Source: LMUY01 sp964244585
Lineage (GTDB): Bacteria; Pseudomonadota; Alphaproteobacteria; Acetobacterales; Acetobacteraceae
Length of the DNA: 64,000 nt
Direction: 5' to 3'
Assembly: GCA_964244585.1 (NCBI GenBank)
Contig: CAXTJM010000012.1
Location: 1-64,000, forward strand
Shown here: positions 9,176-17,740 of the stretch, piece by piece
How the letters are laid out: each line of letters begins with the position of its first letter
Numbering within the stretch: position 1 is the first letter of the stretch
Notes under the pieces: generated by a model
What the model saw: the letters and a program-made list of their open reading frames with translations, nothing else
Told to the model about the DNA's origin: nothing
The model's database searches: none
Translations under genes and position numbers: made by a program

Positions 9176-10176
9176 CACGCGGGCACCCGGCCCTCGGCGC
9201 GGAACCAGGCGACTGCGTCCGCGATGGCGTCGCGCGCCGGGCGATAGCTGTAGCCGAGTTCGGCCTGCGCCTTGGCGGACGAGAAGAACATCTTCTTCTT
9301 CGCCATGGCCAGGATGTCGCGGGTGACGATCGGCTCGATCCCCGCCAGCTTGGCCAGGCCCTCGCTGGCCAACGCCAGCGGATACAGGGCGGCATGCGGC
9401 AGCTTGACCCGGGGGGGCTTGCAGCCGGCGATTTCGGCCACCAGACCAAGCAGGGTCCGCATGCCCATGTCTTCGCCGCCCAGGATATAGCACTCGCCGA
9501 CCCGGCCGCGTTCCAGCGCCAGCACGTGGCCTTGCGCCACGTCGTCGACGTGCACCACGTTCAGCCCGGTGTCGACATAGGCCGGCATGCGGCCTGCCGC
9601 GGTGTCGGCGATCATCTTGCCGGTGGGAGTCGGCTTGATGTCGCGCGGCCCGACCGGGGCGCTGGGGTTCACGATCACCACCGGCACGCCGTCCCGCGCC
9701 AGTGTCAAAACGGCTTGCTCGGCCAGGTATTTCGACCGCTTGTAGGTGCCGATCACCTTGGCCAGCGTGTTCGGCGTGGCCTCGTCGCCTGGCGTCCCGT
9801 CACCGATCAGCCCCAGCGCGGCGACGCTGCTGCAATAGACCATTCGCTCCACGCCAGCCTTCCGGGCAGCCAACAGCAGCGTCCGCGAGCCATCGACGTT
9901 CGCCCGGTTCATCGCCTCCGGATCCGGCACCCACAGCCGGTAATCGGCAGCGACATGCACCACATAGCGGCAACCGACGACCGCGCGCTCCAGTGAGGCC
10001 GGGTCCCTGAGGTCGCCTACCGCCAACTCGGCGGGCAAGCCGGCAATGTTGCCGTGGTCGCTGCCTTCCCGCACGAGCAGGCGAAGGCTGTGGCCACTGG
10101 ACAGCAGCGCCCGGGCGACGGCGGAGCCGACGAAGCCGGTCGCGCCGGTGACGAGGGTGGGGGCAGGGTGCAGCAC
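9175..10176 (-). CDS. hpnA: HpnA, hopanoid-associated NAD-dependent sugar epimerase/dehydratase
   Basis: A 333-residue extended short-chain dehydrogenase/reductase. The NAD(P)-binding motif TGATGFVG is at the N-terminus and the catalytic YxxxK appears as YKRSK, preceded by a serine-rich strand (YCSSVAALG). It heads the hpn gene run; its reaction is not well defined in the literature, but the family is specific to hopanoid loci. The start codon is GTG at 10176, with no clear Shine-Dalgarno sequence; there is no better in-frame start nearby. Confidence 0.88.
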   Translation of the reverse strand: MLHPAPTLVTGATGFVGSAVARALLSSGHSLRLLVREGSDHGNIAGLPAELAVGDLRDPASLERAVVGCRYVVHVAADYRLWVPDPEAMNRANVDGSRTLLLAARKAGVERMVYCSSVAALGLIGDGTPGDEATPNTLAKVIGTYKRSKYLAEQAVLTLARDGVPVVIVNPSAPVGPRDIKPTPTGKMIADTAAGRMPAYVDTGLNVVHVDDVAQGHVLALERGRVGECYILGGEDMGMRTLLGLVAEIAGCKPPRVKLPHAALYPLALASEGLAKLAGIEPIVTRDILAMAKKKMFFSSAKAQAELGYSYRPARDAIADAVAWFRAEGRVPA

Positions 10177-10195
10177 GCCGGAGGGCTAGCGCAGG

Positions 10196-10273
10196 CTAGG
10201 CCGCCGGTCCAGGCTTACCCCTTGCGTGGCCACGATCCGGCCGTTGCGTCCATCCCTGCCACCGGCCGCCTAG
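10196..10273. repeat. Imperfect 13-bp inverted repeat between hpnA and the small lipoprotein gene
   Basis: The arms CTAGGCCGCCGGT (10196-10208) and ACCGGCCGCCTAG (10261-10273) are complementary at 12 of 13 positions, with a 52-base spacer. The distal arm covers the TAG stop codon of the small lipoprotein gene. There is no T-rich tract, so it is not a standard intrinsic terminator. It could form a long-looped hairpin in the transcript or be a DNA palindrome. Confidence 0.5.
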
Positions 10274-10407
10274 TAGTAGTAATGCGGGTGCGGCCGGTAA
10301 TAGCCGAACCGTGGTCCAACCGGAACGACGATGCAGCCGGACAGGGCGGCAGCCACCGCCAACGCGCCGACAACTTTCAAGCAGCGCGTGAACGACGTCT
10401 TGGTCAT
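10270..10407 (-). CDS. Small lipoprotein, 45 residues, Tyr/His-rich tail
   Basis: A short gene starting at the ATG at 10407, with AGGGAGA about 7 bases upstream, and ending in TAG. The first 24 residues are a lipoprotein signal peptide (positive start, hydrophobic core, lipobox LSGC with Cys25). The mature part is only about 21 residues and ends PHPHYYY after GYYRP. I do not recognise a family; small exported proteins of this kind are common and usually annotated as hypothetical. It is on the same strand as, and 93 bases upstream of, hpnA, so it could share a transcript with the hopanoid genes, though an inverted repeat lies between them. Confidence 0.7.
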   Translation of the reverse strand: MTKTSFTRCLKVVGALAVAAALSGCIVVPVGPRFGYYRPHPHYYY

Positions 10408-10654
10408 GAGAGGTCTCCCTATCGATACCATCGATCTGGGGATGGCGATGAAACATCGTCGCGTCGTTTCGTTGCTAACTGTAACTTGACGCCCTGCCCG
10501 CGGTCGCCAGCCCAGCCACGACTGTCCACAGCCCCACCGTCTTGCCCCACATGCACTTTTCTCGGACCGGACGGCCCGCTTTCGTGGAAAGCCCCTTGGC
10601 CTGCCATGCCATTTCGCTCACGCTTGCTGCGTCCAGGCAATAAAGCCTCCGGCC

Positions 10655-13600
10655 ATGGAGTACGGAGATCGGCGTGCTTTTACCGCGGTGACGCCTCCAG
10701 ACCGGGCTGAGCAGCAACGCTTGGCCTTCCTCCAGCGCTCCGGGCTGTTCGACGGCGGCTGGTTCCTGGCTCGCAACCTTGACCTGGCCGGGCTGGGTGC
10801 CGGCGCGTTGGTGCATTGGCATCGCTACGGATGGCGCGAGGGCCGCTGGCCGAACCCCTATTTCGATCCGGCCTATTATCGGGATCGCAACCCGGATTGC
10901 ACGGGCGATCCGCTGCTGCACTACATCCAGTCCGGCGAAGCCGCAGGTCGCCGGCCGATCCTGCATTTCGATCCGGCGTGGTACCGCAGCGCCCACGCCG
11001 TGCCGGTTGGACAGTCATGCCTGGCGCACTTCCTTGCCCGGCGTTGCACCGGCCAGGTCAACCCCGTCGCGGAGTTCGATGCGGCGCACTACCTGAGGGA
11101 CAATCCGGACGTCGCATCCGCTGGACTGGATCCGATGCAGCACTACCTCGATCACGGGTTCAAGGAAGGCCGGACGCCATCGGCGCATTTCGACCCTCGC
11201 CGATGGGCCGGCGGCGCCCTGGACCCCAACCCGCTGCTAGGGCTGCTGCGATGGCGGGAACGCTCGCGATTGGACGCGAGCGTTCCCAACATCGCGGACG
11301 AGGTGCGGCGCAACACCCGCCCAAACCCGGCGTTCGAGGAGGTCGCGCCGCTGCCGCCCGGCATGACGCCGCAGGCCAAGCTGCTGGCGTTCTACCTGCC
11401 GCAATACCACCCGGTTGCGGAAAACGATGCCTGGTGGGGACGCGGCTTCACGGAATGGACCAACCTCGCCCGCGCATTGCCGCGGTTTGCCGGGCACTAC
11501 CAGCCCCGCACGCCCCGCGACCTCGGGCATTACCGGCTGGACGGTGCGGACACGCTGCGGCGGCAGATCGCGCTGGCCAAGGGCGCGGGGCTGCACGGGT
11601 TCGTCTTCTACTTCTACTCGTTCAATGGCCGGAGGTTGCTGGAGACGCCGTTGCAGGCGTTGCTCGCCGACCGCAGCTTGGACATGCCGTTCTGCCTGAT
11701 GTGGGCGAACGAGAACTGGACCCGTCGCTGGGACGGGTCGGAGGATCAGGTGCTGATCCGGCAGGACTACCGGCTGTCGGACGAGCCGGCCCTGGTCGCC
11801 GACTTCGCCCGGCATTTCGGCGACGACCGCTATATCCGGATCGGCGGCCGTCCGGTGCTGATGGTCTACCGCGCCGCGCTGATCCCCGACACTGCGGCGA
11901 CCATCGCCCGGTGGCGCGAGGTGTTCCAGGCCGCGCATGGCGAGGACCCGGTCTTCGTCATGGCGCAGAGCTTCGGCGACACCGATCCGACCCGCTTCGG
12001 CATGGACGCCGCGGTCGAGTTCCCGCCCCACAAGCTGACCGCACGGGTGCCGATGATCACGGATCGCCTGCACGTGCTGGATCCGGCCTTCGATGCCGAG
12101 GTGTACGAGTATGCCGCCATCGCCCAGGCCTCCGCGACGGAGCCTGCCCCCGCCTACGCGCTGATCAAGACGGCGGTGCCCGGGTGGGATAATGACCCTC
12201 GCCGCCAGGGCACCGGAACGGTGCTGCACGGGGCCACGCCCGCGCTCTATCAACGCTGGCTGGCGGATCTGGTCCGCCATGCCCGTGCCAACCGCATCGA
12301 CGGCGAGGCGGTCGTCTGCATCAACGCCTGGAACGAATGGGCCGAAGGCGCCACGCTGGAGCCGGATGTGCATTGGGGCGGCGCGTTCCTGAACGCCACC
12401 GCCCGCGCCGTTACCGGCCTGCCGGCGCCGGGAGAGCGAACGCGCCTCCTGCTCATCGGGCATGACGCGCTGGCGCACGGCGCCCAGATGCTGTTGTTGC
12501 GGATCGGCCGCGCGATGCGGACGGTGCATGGCGTGGACATCGCCTTTCTCCTGCTGGCGGGCGGCGTGCTGGAGCCGGACTACCGTGCGGTGGCACCGAC
12601 CACCGTCGTGCATGGCACGGGCCAACTGGATGCGCTGATCCGCTCCAGCCGGTGCGACGCCGCCATCGTGAACAGCGCCGCCAGTGCCGGCGCGGTCCCG
12701 CCGCTGCGGCGGCATGGCATCCACTCCGTCCTGCTGGTGCATGAATTGCCGCGACTGCTGCGGGAGAAGGGGTTGATCGAACCCCTGCGCCAAGGCTTCG
12801 CCGACGCCGACACGGTCGTGTTCCCGGCCGAGCTGGTGCGGGACCGGTGCTGCCAGGCCATGGGTGCGACGCCGGGCCGTGCGGTGGTGTTGCCGCAGGG
12901 TGTCGCGACCGAGGGGCCGCCGGCGCCCGCGTATCTGGTCCGCACCGAGTTGGGCGACGCACCCGGCACGATCCTGGTGCTTGGCATGGGATACGCGGAT
13001 CTGCGCAAGGGGTTCGACCTCTTCCTGCAGGTCTGGCGGGCCGCGCGCCGCCTCGAACCTGAAACCTGCTTCGCCTGGGCCGGCGGCATCGATCCAGCCA
13101 CGCAGGCATATCTCGAGAGCGAGGTCGCGGCTGCGGAGGCCACCGGCTCGTTCCGTTTCCTCGGCCTGCGGCCCGATCCGGAGCAGTTGCTGGCCGCGGC
13201 GGATGTGTTCCTGCTGACGTCGCGGGAAGACCCGCTGCCGTCCGTCGCGTTGGAGGCGATGGTGGCTGGCACCCCGGTGGTCGCGTTCGGCGGCGCGGGC
13301 GGCGTGCCGGACTTGCTGGCCCGGTTCGACGCCGGGTGCAGCGTGACCCTGGGCGACGCGGAGGCGATGGCGCGCGCTGCCCTTGCGACTGCCGCCGCGT
13401 TCACGCCGGCCCGGCGCCACGAATTGGCGGGGCGGAGCCGCGCGGCCTTCCAGTTCGACGCCTATAGCAGCGGGTTGCTGGCCCTGGCACGCCCCGACCT
13501 GCTTGCCGTCTCCGTCGTGGTGCCGAATTGTGACTACGCCCGCTACCTGGAGATGCGGCTGGCCTCCATCTTCGCCCAGTCCCATCCGGTGCGGGAGGTC

Positions 13601-14344
13601 ATCGTCCTGGATGACGCTTCCACGGACGACAGCGTGGCGGTGGCGGAGCGGACGGCCGCAGCCTGGGGCAGGCGCATCCGCCTGGAACGGGGGGCCTACC
13701 GCTCCGGATCGGTGTTCGCCCAGTGGCGCCGGGCAGCCGAGATGGCCGCGGGCGAGTGGGTGTGGATCGCCGAGGCCGACGACGCGGCGGACCCTGGCCT
13801 GCTGGCAGCATTGGCCGCAGCCGCCTGCCGGGCGCGGGACCCTGCCCTCGCCTTCTGCGACAGCTGCGCCATCGACGGGGTCGGAGGCGTACTTTGGTCG
13901 GACCACAAGACCTATTACGGACCCGGCATTCTGGCCGATGACGCGGTGTTCCCGGGGGCGGCCTTCCTTCGCAGCCACCTGGCAGAGCGCAACCTGATCC
14001 TGAACGTCAGCGCGGTGCTGTGGCGGCGGCGGGATCTGCTGGCCGCGCTGCACCGCTGCGAGGCCGAGCTGGCGCATTTCCGCAGCGCCGGCGACTGGCG
14101 CATCTATGCCGAAATCCTGGCACGCGAAGGGGCCGAGATCGCCTACGTGGCCAAGCCGCTGAACCACCACCGCCGCCACGCGGCCAGCGTGACGCGGCGT
14201 ACCGACACCGCGGCGCACGTGGCGGAAATCGCCCGCGTGCATGGCGTGCTGGGCCGGATGCTCGGGCCGGACGCCGCGCTGCGGGAGCGCCAGGAACAGT
14301 ATCGGCGGAGCTTGGGCGAGGAAGCTGGTTCGCCGGGCGGTTGA
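10655..14344 (+). CDS. Large three-domain glycosyltransferase (repeats + WbsX + GT4 + GT2)
   Basis: A 1229-residue protein with at least three catalytic modules. Residues about 32-205 hold five degenerate repeats starting FDxxxY and ending HYxxxGxxEGRxP. Residues about 243-575 are a WbsX-type domain (LLAFYLPQYHP, WANENWTRRWDG, WNEWAEG). Residues about 595-940 look like a GT4 (GT-B) transferase with the family EDPLPSVALEAM motif. Residues about 950-1210 are a GT2 (GT-A) transferase (VSVVVPNCDYARYLEMRL, EADDAAD). It most likely builds a rhamnose-containing surface polysaccharide, because rfbBACD follows directly. No strong Shine-Dalgarno sequence precedes the ATG at 10655, so the exact start is uncertain. 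The acceptor and sugar donors cannot be told from sequence. Confidence 0.9.
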   Translation: MEYGDRRAFTAVTPPDRAEQQRLAFLQRSGLFDGGWFLARNLDLAGLGAGALVHWHRYGWREGRWPNPYFDPAYYRDRNPDCTGDPLLHYIQSGEAAGRRPILHFDPAWYRSAHAVPVGQSCLAHFLARRCTGQVNPVAEFDAAHYLRDNPDVASAGLDPMQHYLDHGFKEGRTPSAHFDPRRWAGGALDPNPLLGLLRWRERSRLDASVPNIADEVRRNTRPNPAFEEVAPLPPGMTPQAKLLAFYLPQYHPVAENDAWWGRGFTEWTNLARALPRFAGHYQPRTPRDLGHYRLDGADTLRRQIALAKGAGLHGFVFYFYSFNGRRLLETPLQALLADRSLDMPFCLMWANENWTRRWDGSEDQVLIRQDYRLSDEPALVADFARHFGDDRYIRIGGRPVLMVYRAALIPDTAATIARWREVFQAAHGEDPVFVMAQSFGDTDPTRFGMDAAVEFPPHKLTARVPMITDRLHVLDPAFDAEVYEYAAIAQASATEPAPAYALIKTAVPGWDNDPRRQGTGTVLHGATPALYQRWLADLVRHARANRIDGEAVVCINAWNEWAEGATLEPDVHWGGAFLNATARAVTGLPAPGERTRLLLIGHDALAHGAQMLLLRIGRAMRTVHGVDIAFLLLAGGVLEPDYRAVAPTTVVHGTGQLDALIRSSRCDAAIVNSAASAGAVPPLRRHGIHSVLLVHELPRLLREKGLIEPLRQGFADADTVVFPAELVRDRCCQAMGATPGRAVVLPQGVATEGPPAPAYLVRTELGDAPGTILVLGMGYADLRKGFDLFLQVWRAARRLEPETCFAWAGGIDPATQAYLESEVAAAEATGSFRFLGLRPDPEQLLAAADVFLLTSREDPLPSVALEAMVAGTPVVAFGGAGGVPDLLARFDAGCSVTLGDAEAMARAALATAAAFTPARRHELAGRSRAAFQFDAYSSGLLALARPDLLAVSVVVPNCDYARYLEMRLASIFAQSHPVREVIVLDDASTDDSVAVAERTAAAWGRRIRLERGAYRSGSVFAQWRRAAEMAAGEWVWIAEADDAADPGLLAALAAAACRARDPALAFCDSCAIDGVGGVLWSDHKTYYGPGILADDAVFPGAAFLRSHLAERNLILNVSAVLWRRRDLLAALHRCEAELAHFRSAGDWRIYAEILAREGAEIAYVAKPLNHHRRHAASVTRRTDTAAHVAEIARVHGVLGRMLGPDAALRERQEQYRRSLGEEAGSPGG
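10748..11269 (+). repeat. Five degenerate ~36-residue repeats encoded in the glycosyltransferase N-terminus
   Basis: Five successive units begin near residues 32, 70, 105, 141 and 179 with FDGGWF, FDPAYY, FDPAWY, FDAAHY and FDPRRW. The first four then have a segment ending in a small hydrophobic helix and a glycine/arginine turn (GWREGRWP, GEAAGRRP, RRCTGQVNP, GFKEGRTP). The best copy contains YLRDNPDVASAGLDPMQHYL. Such repeats are known from other bacterial surface-polysaccharide transferases; their role is unclear. Confidence 0.7.
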
Positions 14345-14395
14345 TGCGGCGTGGATCGGCTGTCAGATTGGCCATTCGGCCGGAACGGATATGTC

Positions 14396-15451
14396 ATGCG
14401 TATTTTGCTGACCGGCGGCTGCGGTTTCATCGGTTCGGCGGTCGTCCGGCACCTGATCCGGCACCGCGACGCGAGCGTCGTGAACGTGGACATGATGTCC
14501 TACGCCGCCTCGGAGGACGCGCTGGAGGAGGCGCGCGGCCATGCCCGGCACACGCTGGTCCGCGCCGACATCACCGATGCCGCAGCCATGCGGGAGGTGT
14601 TCGCCACCCACCAGCCGGACGCGGTGATGCACCTGGCGGCGGAAACCCACGTGGACCGCTCGATCGACGGCCCCGGCCCGTTCGTGCAGACCAACGTGGT
14701 CGGCACCTTCGTGGTGTTGGAGGCGGCGCGGGCGTACTGGTCGGGGATGGACGCCACGCGGCGCGCGGCCTTTCGCTTCCACCACGTCTCCACCGACGAG
14801 GTATTCGGCGCGCTGGAAGCCGGCGACCCGCCCTTCACCGAGGCGACGCCCTATGACCCGCGCAGCCCGTACTCGGCCAGCAAGGCTGCCTCCGACCACC
14901 TGGTGCGCGCCTGGTGGCACACGTACGGGCTGCCGACCTTCGTCACCAACACGACGAACAATTACGGCCCGTGGCAATTCCCCGAGAAGCTCATACCCCT
15001 GGTCACGCTGAACGCGCTGGAGGGCAAGCCCCTGCCGGTCTACGGCGACGGCTCCAACCAGCGCGACTGGCTGTTCGTGGACGACCATGCCGAGGCGCTG
15101 GTGCTGGCGTTGGAGCGGGCGGAGCCCGGCGCCACGCTGGCGATCGGGGCGCAGCAACCGCGCAGCAACCTCCAGGTGGTCAAATCCATCTGCGCCGCGT
15201 TGGACCGCTTGCAGCCGGACCCGGCGGGCCCGCGCGCGCGGCTGATCCATTTCGTCACCGACCGGCCCGGCCATGATTTCCGCTACGAGATCGACCCGGC
15301 CCGCGCCCAGGCGGCGCTGGATTGGCGGGCGCCGCATGATTTCGACCGCGGCCTGCAACGCACCGTCGAATGGTACGTGAACAATCGCCCCTGGTGGGAA
15401 CGCATCCGCGCCGGGCACTATGCGGGTCAGCGCCTGGGAATGACGGCGTGA
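14396..15451 (+). CDS. rfbB: dTDP-glucose 4,6-dehydratase
   Basis: A 351-residue extended SDR that makes dTDP-4-keto-6-deoxyglucose, the second step to dTDP-L-rhamnose. The NAD motif TGGCGFIGSA is at residues 6-15, HLAAETHVDRS is the family signature, and the catalytic YxxxK is YSASK. The ATG at 14396 matches the family N-terminus (MRILLTGG); an upstream in-frame ATG at 14351 adds residues with no family match. It is the first of four rfb genes in the order B-A-C-D, coupled to rfbA by a GTGA overlap. Confidence 0.96.
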   Translation: MRILLTGGCGFIGSAVVRHLIRHRDASVVNVDMMSYAASEDALEEARGHARHTLVRADITDAAAMREVFATHQPDAVMHLAAETHVDRSIDGPGPFVQTNVVGTFVVLEAARAYWSGMDATRRAAFRFHHVSTDEVFGALEAGDPPFTEATPYDPRSPYSASKAASDHLVRAWWHTYGLPTFVTNTTNNYGPWQFPEKLIPLVTLNALEGKPLPVYGDGSNQRDWLFVDDHAEALVLALERAEPGATLAIGAQQPRSNLQVVKSICAALDRLQPDPAGPRARLIHFVTDRPGHDFRYEIDPARAQAALDWRAPHDFDRGLQRTVEWYVNNRPWWERIRAGHYAGQRLGMTA

Positions 15452-16323
15452 AGGGCATCCTGCTGGCTGGCGGGTCCGGCACCCGGCTGCACCCGATGAC
15501 CCTGGCGGCCAGCAAGCAATTGCTGCCGGTCTACGACAAGCCGATGGCCTATTACCCGCTCTCGGTGCTGATGCTGGCGGGCATCCGCGACGTCCTGGTC
15601 ATCTCCACGCCCACCGACCTGCCCGGCTTCCGCCGCCTGCTGGGAGACGGCTCGCATCTGGGCTGTCGTTTCACCTATGCCGAGCAGCCCTCGCCGGACG
15701 GGCTGGCCCAGGCCTTCCTGATCGGGGCGGAGTGGCTGGATGGCGAGGCCTGCGCACTGGTGCTGGGCGACAACATGATCTTCGGCGACCATCTGAGCCA
15801 AACCCTGCAGGCCACGGCACGGCGGCAGAGCGGCGCCACGGTGTTCGCCTACCAGGTGCGCGACCCGGAGCGGTACGGCGTGGTGACGTTCGACGCAGCG
15901 GGCCGTGCCACCGGCATCGTCGAGAAGCCGGCCACGCCGCACTCCAATTGGGCGGTGATCGGGCTGTATTTCTACGACCGCCGCGTCACCGAATTGGCCC
16001 GGCAGGTCCGGCCCTCCCCGCGCGGGGAGCTGGAGATCACCGACCTGAACCGGATGTACCTGGAGGCCGGCGAGCTGACGGTGGAACGGCTTGGCCGGGG
16101 CTGCGCCTGGCTGGACGCCGGCACGCCCGACAGTCTGCTGCAAGCCGCGACCTTCGTGCAGACCATCCAGTCCCGCCAGGGCATGCTGGTCGGTTGCCCG
16201 GAGGAGGTCGCCTACCGCATGGGCTTCATCGACGCCCCGGCCCTGCGCGAGCGCGCCCGGGCCCTCGGCAAGACCGAGTTGGGGCGCCTGCTGCTGGAAC
16301 TCGCCGACGGGATGCATGCATGA
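15448..16323 (+). CDS. rfbA: Glucose-1-phosphate thymidylyltransferase
   Basis: A 291-residue nucleotidyltransferase that joins dTTP and glucose 1-phosphate to dTDP-glucose, the first step of dTDP-rhamnose synthesis. The nucleotide-binding GILLAGGSGTRLHP is at the N-terminus, followed by SKQLLPVYDKPM and the metal-site segment LGDNMIFGD. The start is a GTG that overlaps the rfbB stop codon (GTGA), which places the signature at the expected distance; the stop overlaps the rfbC start (ATGA). Confidence 0.96.
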   Translation: MKGILLAGGSGTRLHPMTLAASKQLLPVYDKPMAYYPLSVLMLAGIRDVLVISTPTDLPGFRRLLGDGSHLGCRFTYAEQPSPDGLAQAFLIGAEWLDGEACALVLGDNMIFGDHLSQTLQATARRQSGATVFAYQVRDPERYGVVTFDAAGRATGIVEKPATPHSNWAVIGLYFYDRRVTELARQVRPSPRGELEITDLNRMYLEAGELTVERLGRGCAWLDAGTPDSLLQAATFVQTIQSRQGMLVGCPEEVAYRMGFIDAPALRERARALGKTELGRLLLELADGMHA

Positions 16324-16877
16324 AGTTCGAACGCCTTGCCATTCCCGAGCTGGTGCTGTTCAGCCCGGCACGCCACGGCGACGCCCGTGGCTTCTTTTCG
16401 GAGACGTGGACCGCGCGGGCGATGCAGGATGCCGGCATCGACCGACCCTTCGTGCAGGACAATCACAGCATGTCGCAGGCGCGCGGCGTGCTGCGCGGGC
16501 TGCACTGCCAGCTCGATCCGCACGCCCAGGGCAAGCTGATCCGGGTGGTCAAGGGCGCCATCTGGGACGTTGCGGTGGATGCGCGGCACGGCTCACGCAG
16601 CTTCGGCCGCCACGCCGCGGTGGAGCTGAGTGCGGCGAACTGGCAGCAGCTGTGGATCCCGCCAGGCTTCCTGCACGGCTTCGTCACGCTCGAACCGGAA
16701 TGCGAGGTCGTCTACAAGACCACGGATTATTATGACCGGGAGTCCGAGCGTGCGGTGATCTGGAACGATCCCGATCTGGGGATCCCGTGGCCGGTCTCGG
16801 CGGAGGAGGTGCAGTTGTCCGAGAAGGACAAGGTCGCGCCGGGGTGGGCCGCGATGACCAACTGGTTCCGGCTGTGA
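16320..16877 (+). CDS. rfbC: dTDP-4-dehydrorhamnose 3,5-epimerase
   Basis: A 185-residue cupin-fold epimerase, third step of dTDP-L-rhamnose synthesis. Signatures include DARGFFSETW, FVQDNHSMS, GVLRGLHCQ (catalytic His region) and the conserved IPPGFLHGFVTL. Length is typical. It is translationally coupled on both sides: ATGA with rfbA and GTGA with rfbD. Confidence 0.96.
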   Translation: MKFERLAIPELVLFSPARHGDARGFFSETWTARAMQDAGIDRPFVQDNHSMSQARGVLRGLHCQLDPHAQGKLIRVVKGAIWDVAVDARHGSRSFGRHAAVELSAANWQQLWIPPGFLHGFVTLEPECEVVYKTTDYYDRESERAVIWNDPDLGIPWPVSAEEVQLSEKDKVAPGWAAMTNWFRL

Positions 16878-17740
16878 TCCTCGTCACTGGGGGGGCTGGC
16901 CAGGTCGCGACCGAACTCGCCGCCCGCGCCGGTGACCGGTCGACCCGGGTGGGGCGACCGGAGTTCGACTTCGATCAGCCGGACACCATCGCGGCACTTT
17001 TCGAGCGCGTCCGGCCGCGCCTGGTCGTCAACGCGGCGGCCTGGACCGCGGTCGACGCGGCGGAGCAGCAGGAGGCGGCGGCGTTTCGTGCCAATCGCGA
17101 CGGACCGGCCGCTTTGGCCCAGCTCTGCGCGGCAGCGGGTGTGCCGCTGATCCACATCTCGACGGATTACGTGTTCGACGGGCTGAAGGGTGCGCCCTAC
17201 GTGGAAACGGACGCGACCTCCCCCACTGGGGTTTATGGCAGCAGCAAGCTTGCGGGCGAGCAGGCGGTGCTGGGCTACGACCGTGCCGTGGTGCTGCGGA
17301 CCTCGTGGGTCTACGCGGCCATGGGCAAGAACTTCGTCCGCACTATGCTGGGTGCGGCGCAGAAGACCAACGTGCTGAAAGTGGTGGCGGACCAACAGGG
17401 CTGCCCCACCAATGCGGGCGACCTAGCCGAGGTGATCCTGGCCATCGCCGCTCGAATCGACACGGGGTGGCGGCTGGACTATGCGGGCGTGTTCCATGCA
17501 GCGGGAACGGGCAGCACCACCTGGCACGGCCTGGCGATGGCGGCCTTCGAACAAGCGGCGCTGCATGGCCGCCCGATGCCAACTGTGACCCCGATTACCA
17601 CGGCAGACTGGCCGACCCCGGCCAAGCGCCCGCCCGACTCCCGGCTGGATTGCAGCAAGCTGACGCGGGTGTTCGACATGCGCCTGCCGCCGTGGCGGCC
17701 GACGCTCGCCCGCACGGTGGATGCCATCGTCACGGCGTGA
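16874..17740 (+). CDS. rfbD: dTDP-4-dehydrorhamnose reductase
   Basis: A 288-residue SDR that performs the final NAD(P)H reduction to dTDP-L-rhamnose. The dinucleotide motif VTGGAGQVATEL is at the N-terminus, HISTDYVFDG is the family signature, and the catalytic YxxxK is YGSSK. The start is GTG at 16874 inside the rfbC stop (GTGA). The 3' end overlaps the end of the convergent pseudouridine synthase gene by about 11 bases, so no terminator fits between them. Confidence 0.95.
   Translation: MILVTGGAGQVATELAARAGDRSTRVGRPEFDFDQPDTIAALFERVRPRLVVNAAAWTAVDAAEQQEAAAFRANRDGPAALAQLCAAAGVPLIHISTDYVFDGLKGAPYVETDATSPTGVYGSSKLAGEQAVLGYDRAVVLRTSWVYAAMGKNFVRTMLGAAQKTNVLKVVADQQGCPTNAGDLAEVILAIAARIDTGWRLDYAGVFHAAGTGSTTWHGLAMAAFEQAALHGRPMPTVTPITTADWPTPAKRPPDSRLDCSKLTRVFDMRLPPWRPTLARTVDAIVTA

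Noticed and set aside
11237..14242. A 1001-codon open frame antisense to the large glycosyltransferase
   Set aside because: The composition is that of a high-GC shadow (Arg/Gly/His/Gln-rich, no domain), and the plus-strand frame has clear WbsX, GT4 and GT2 motifs.
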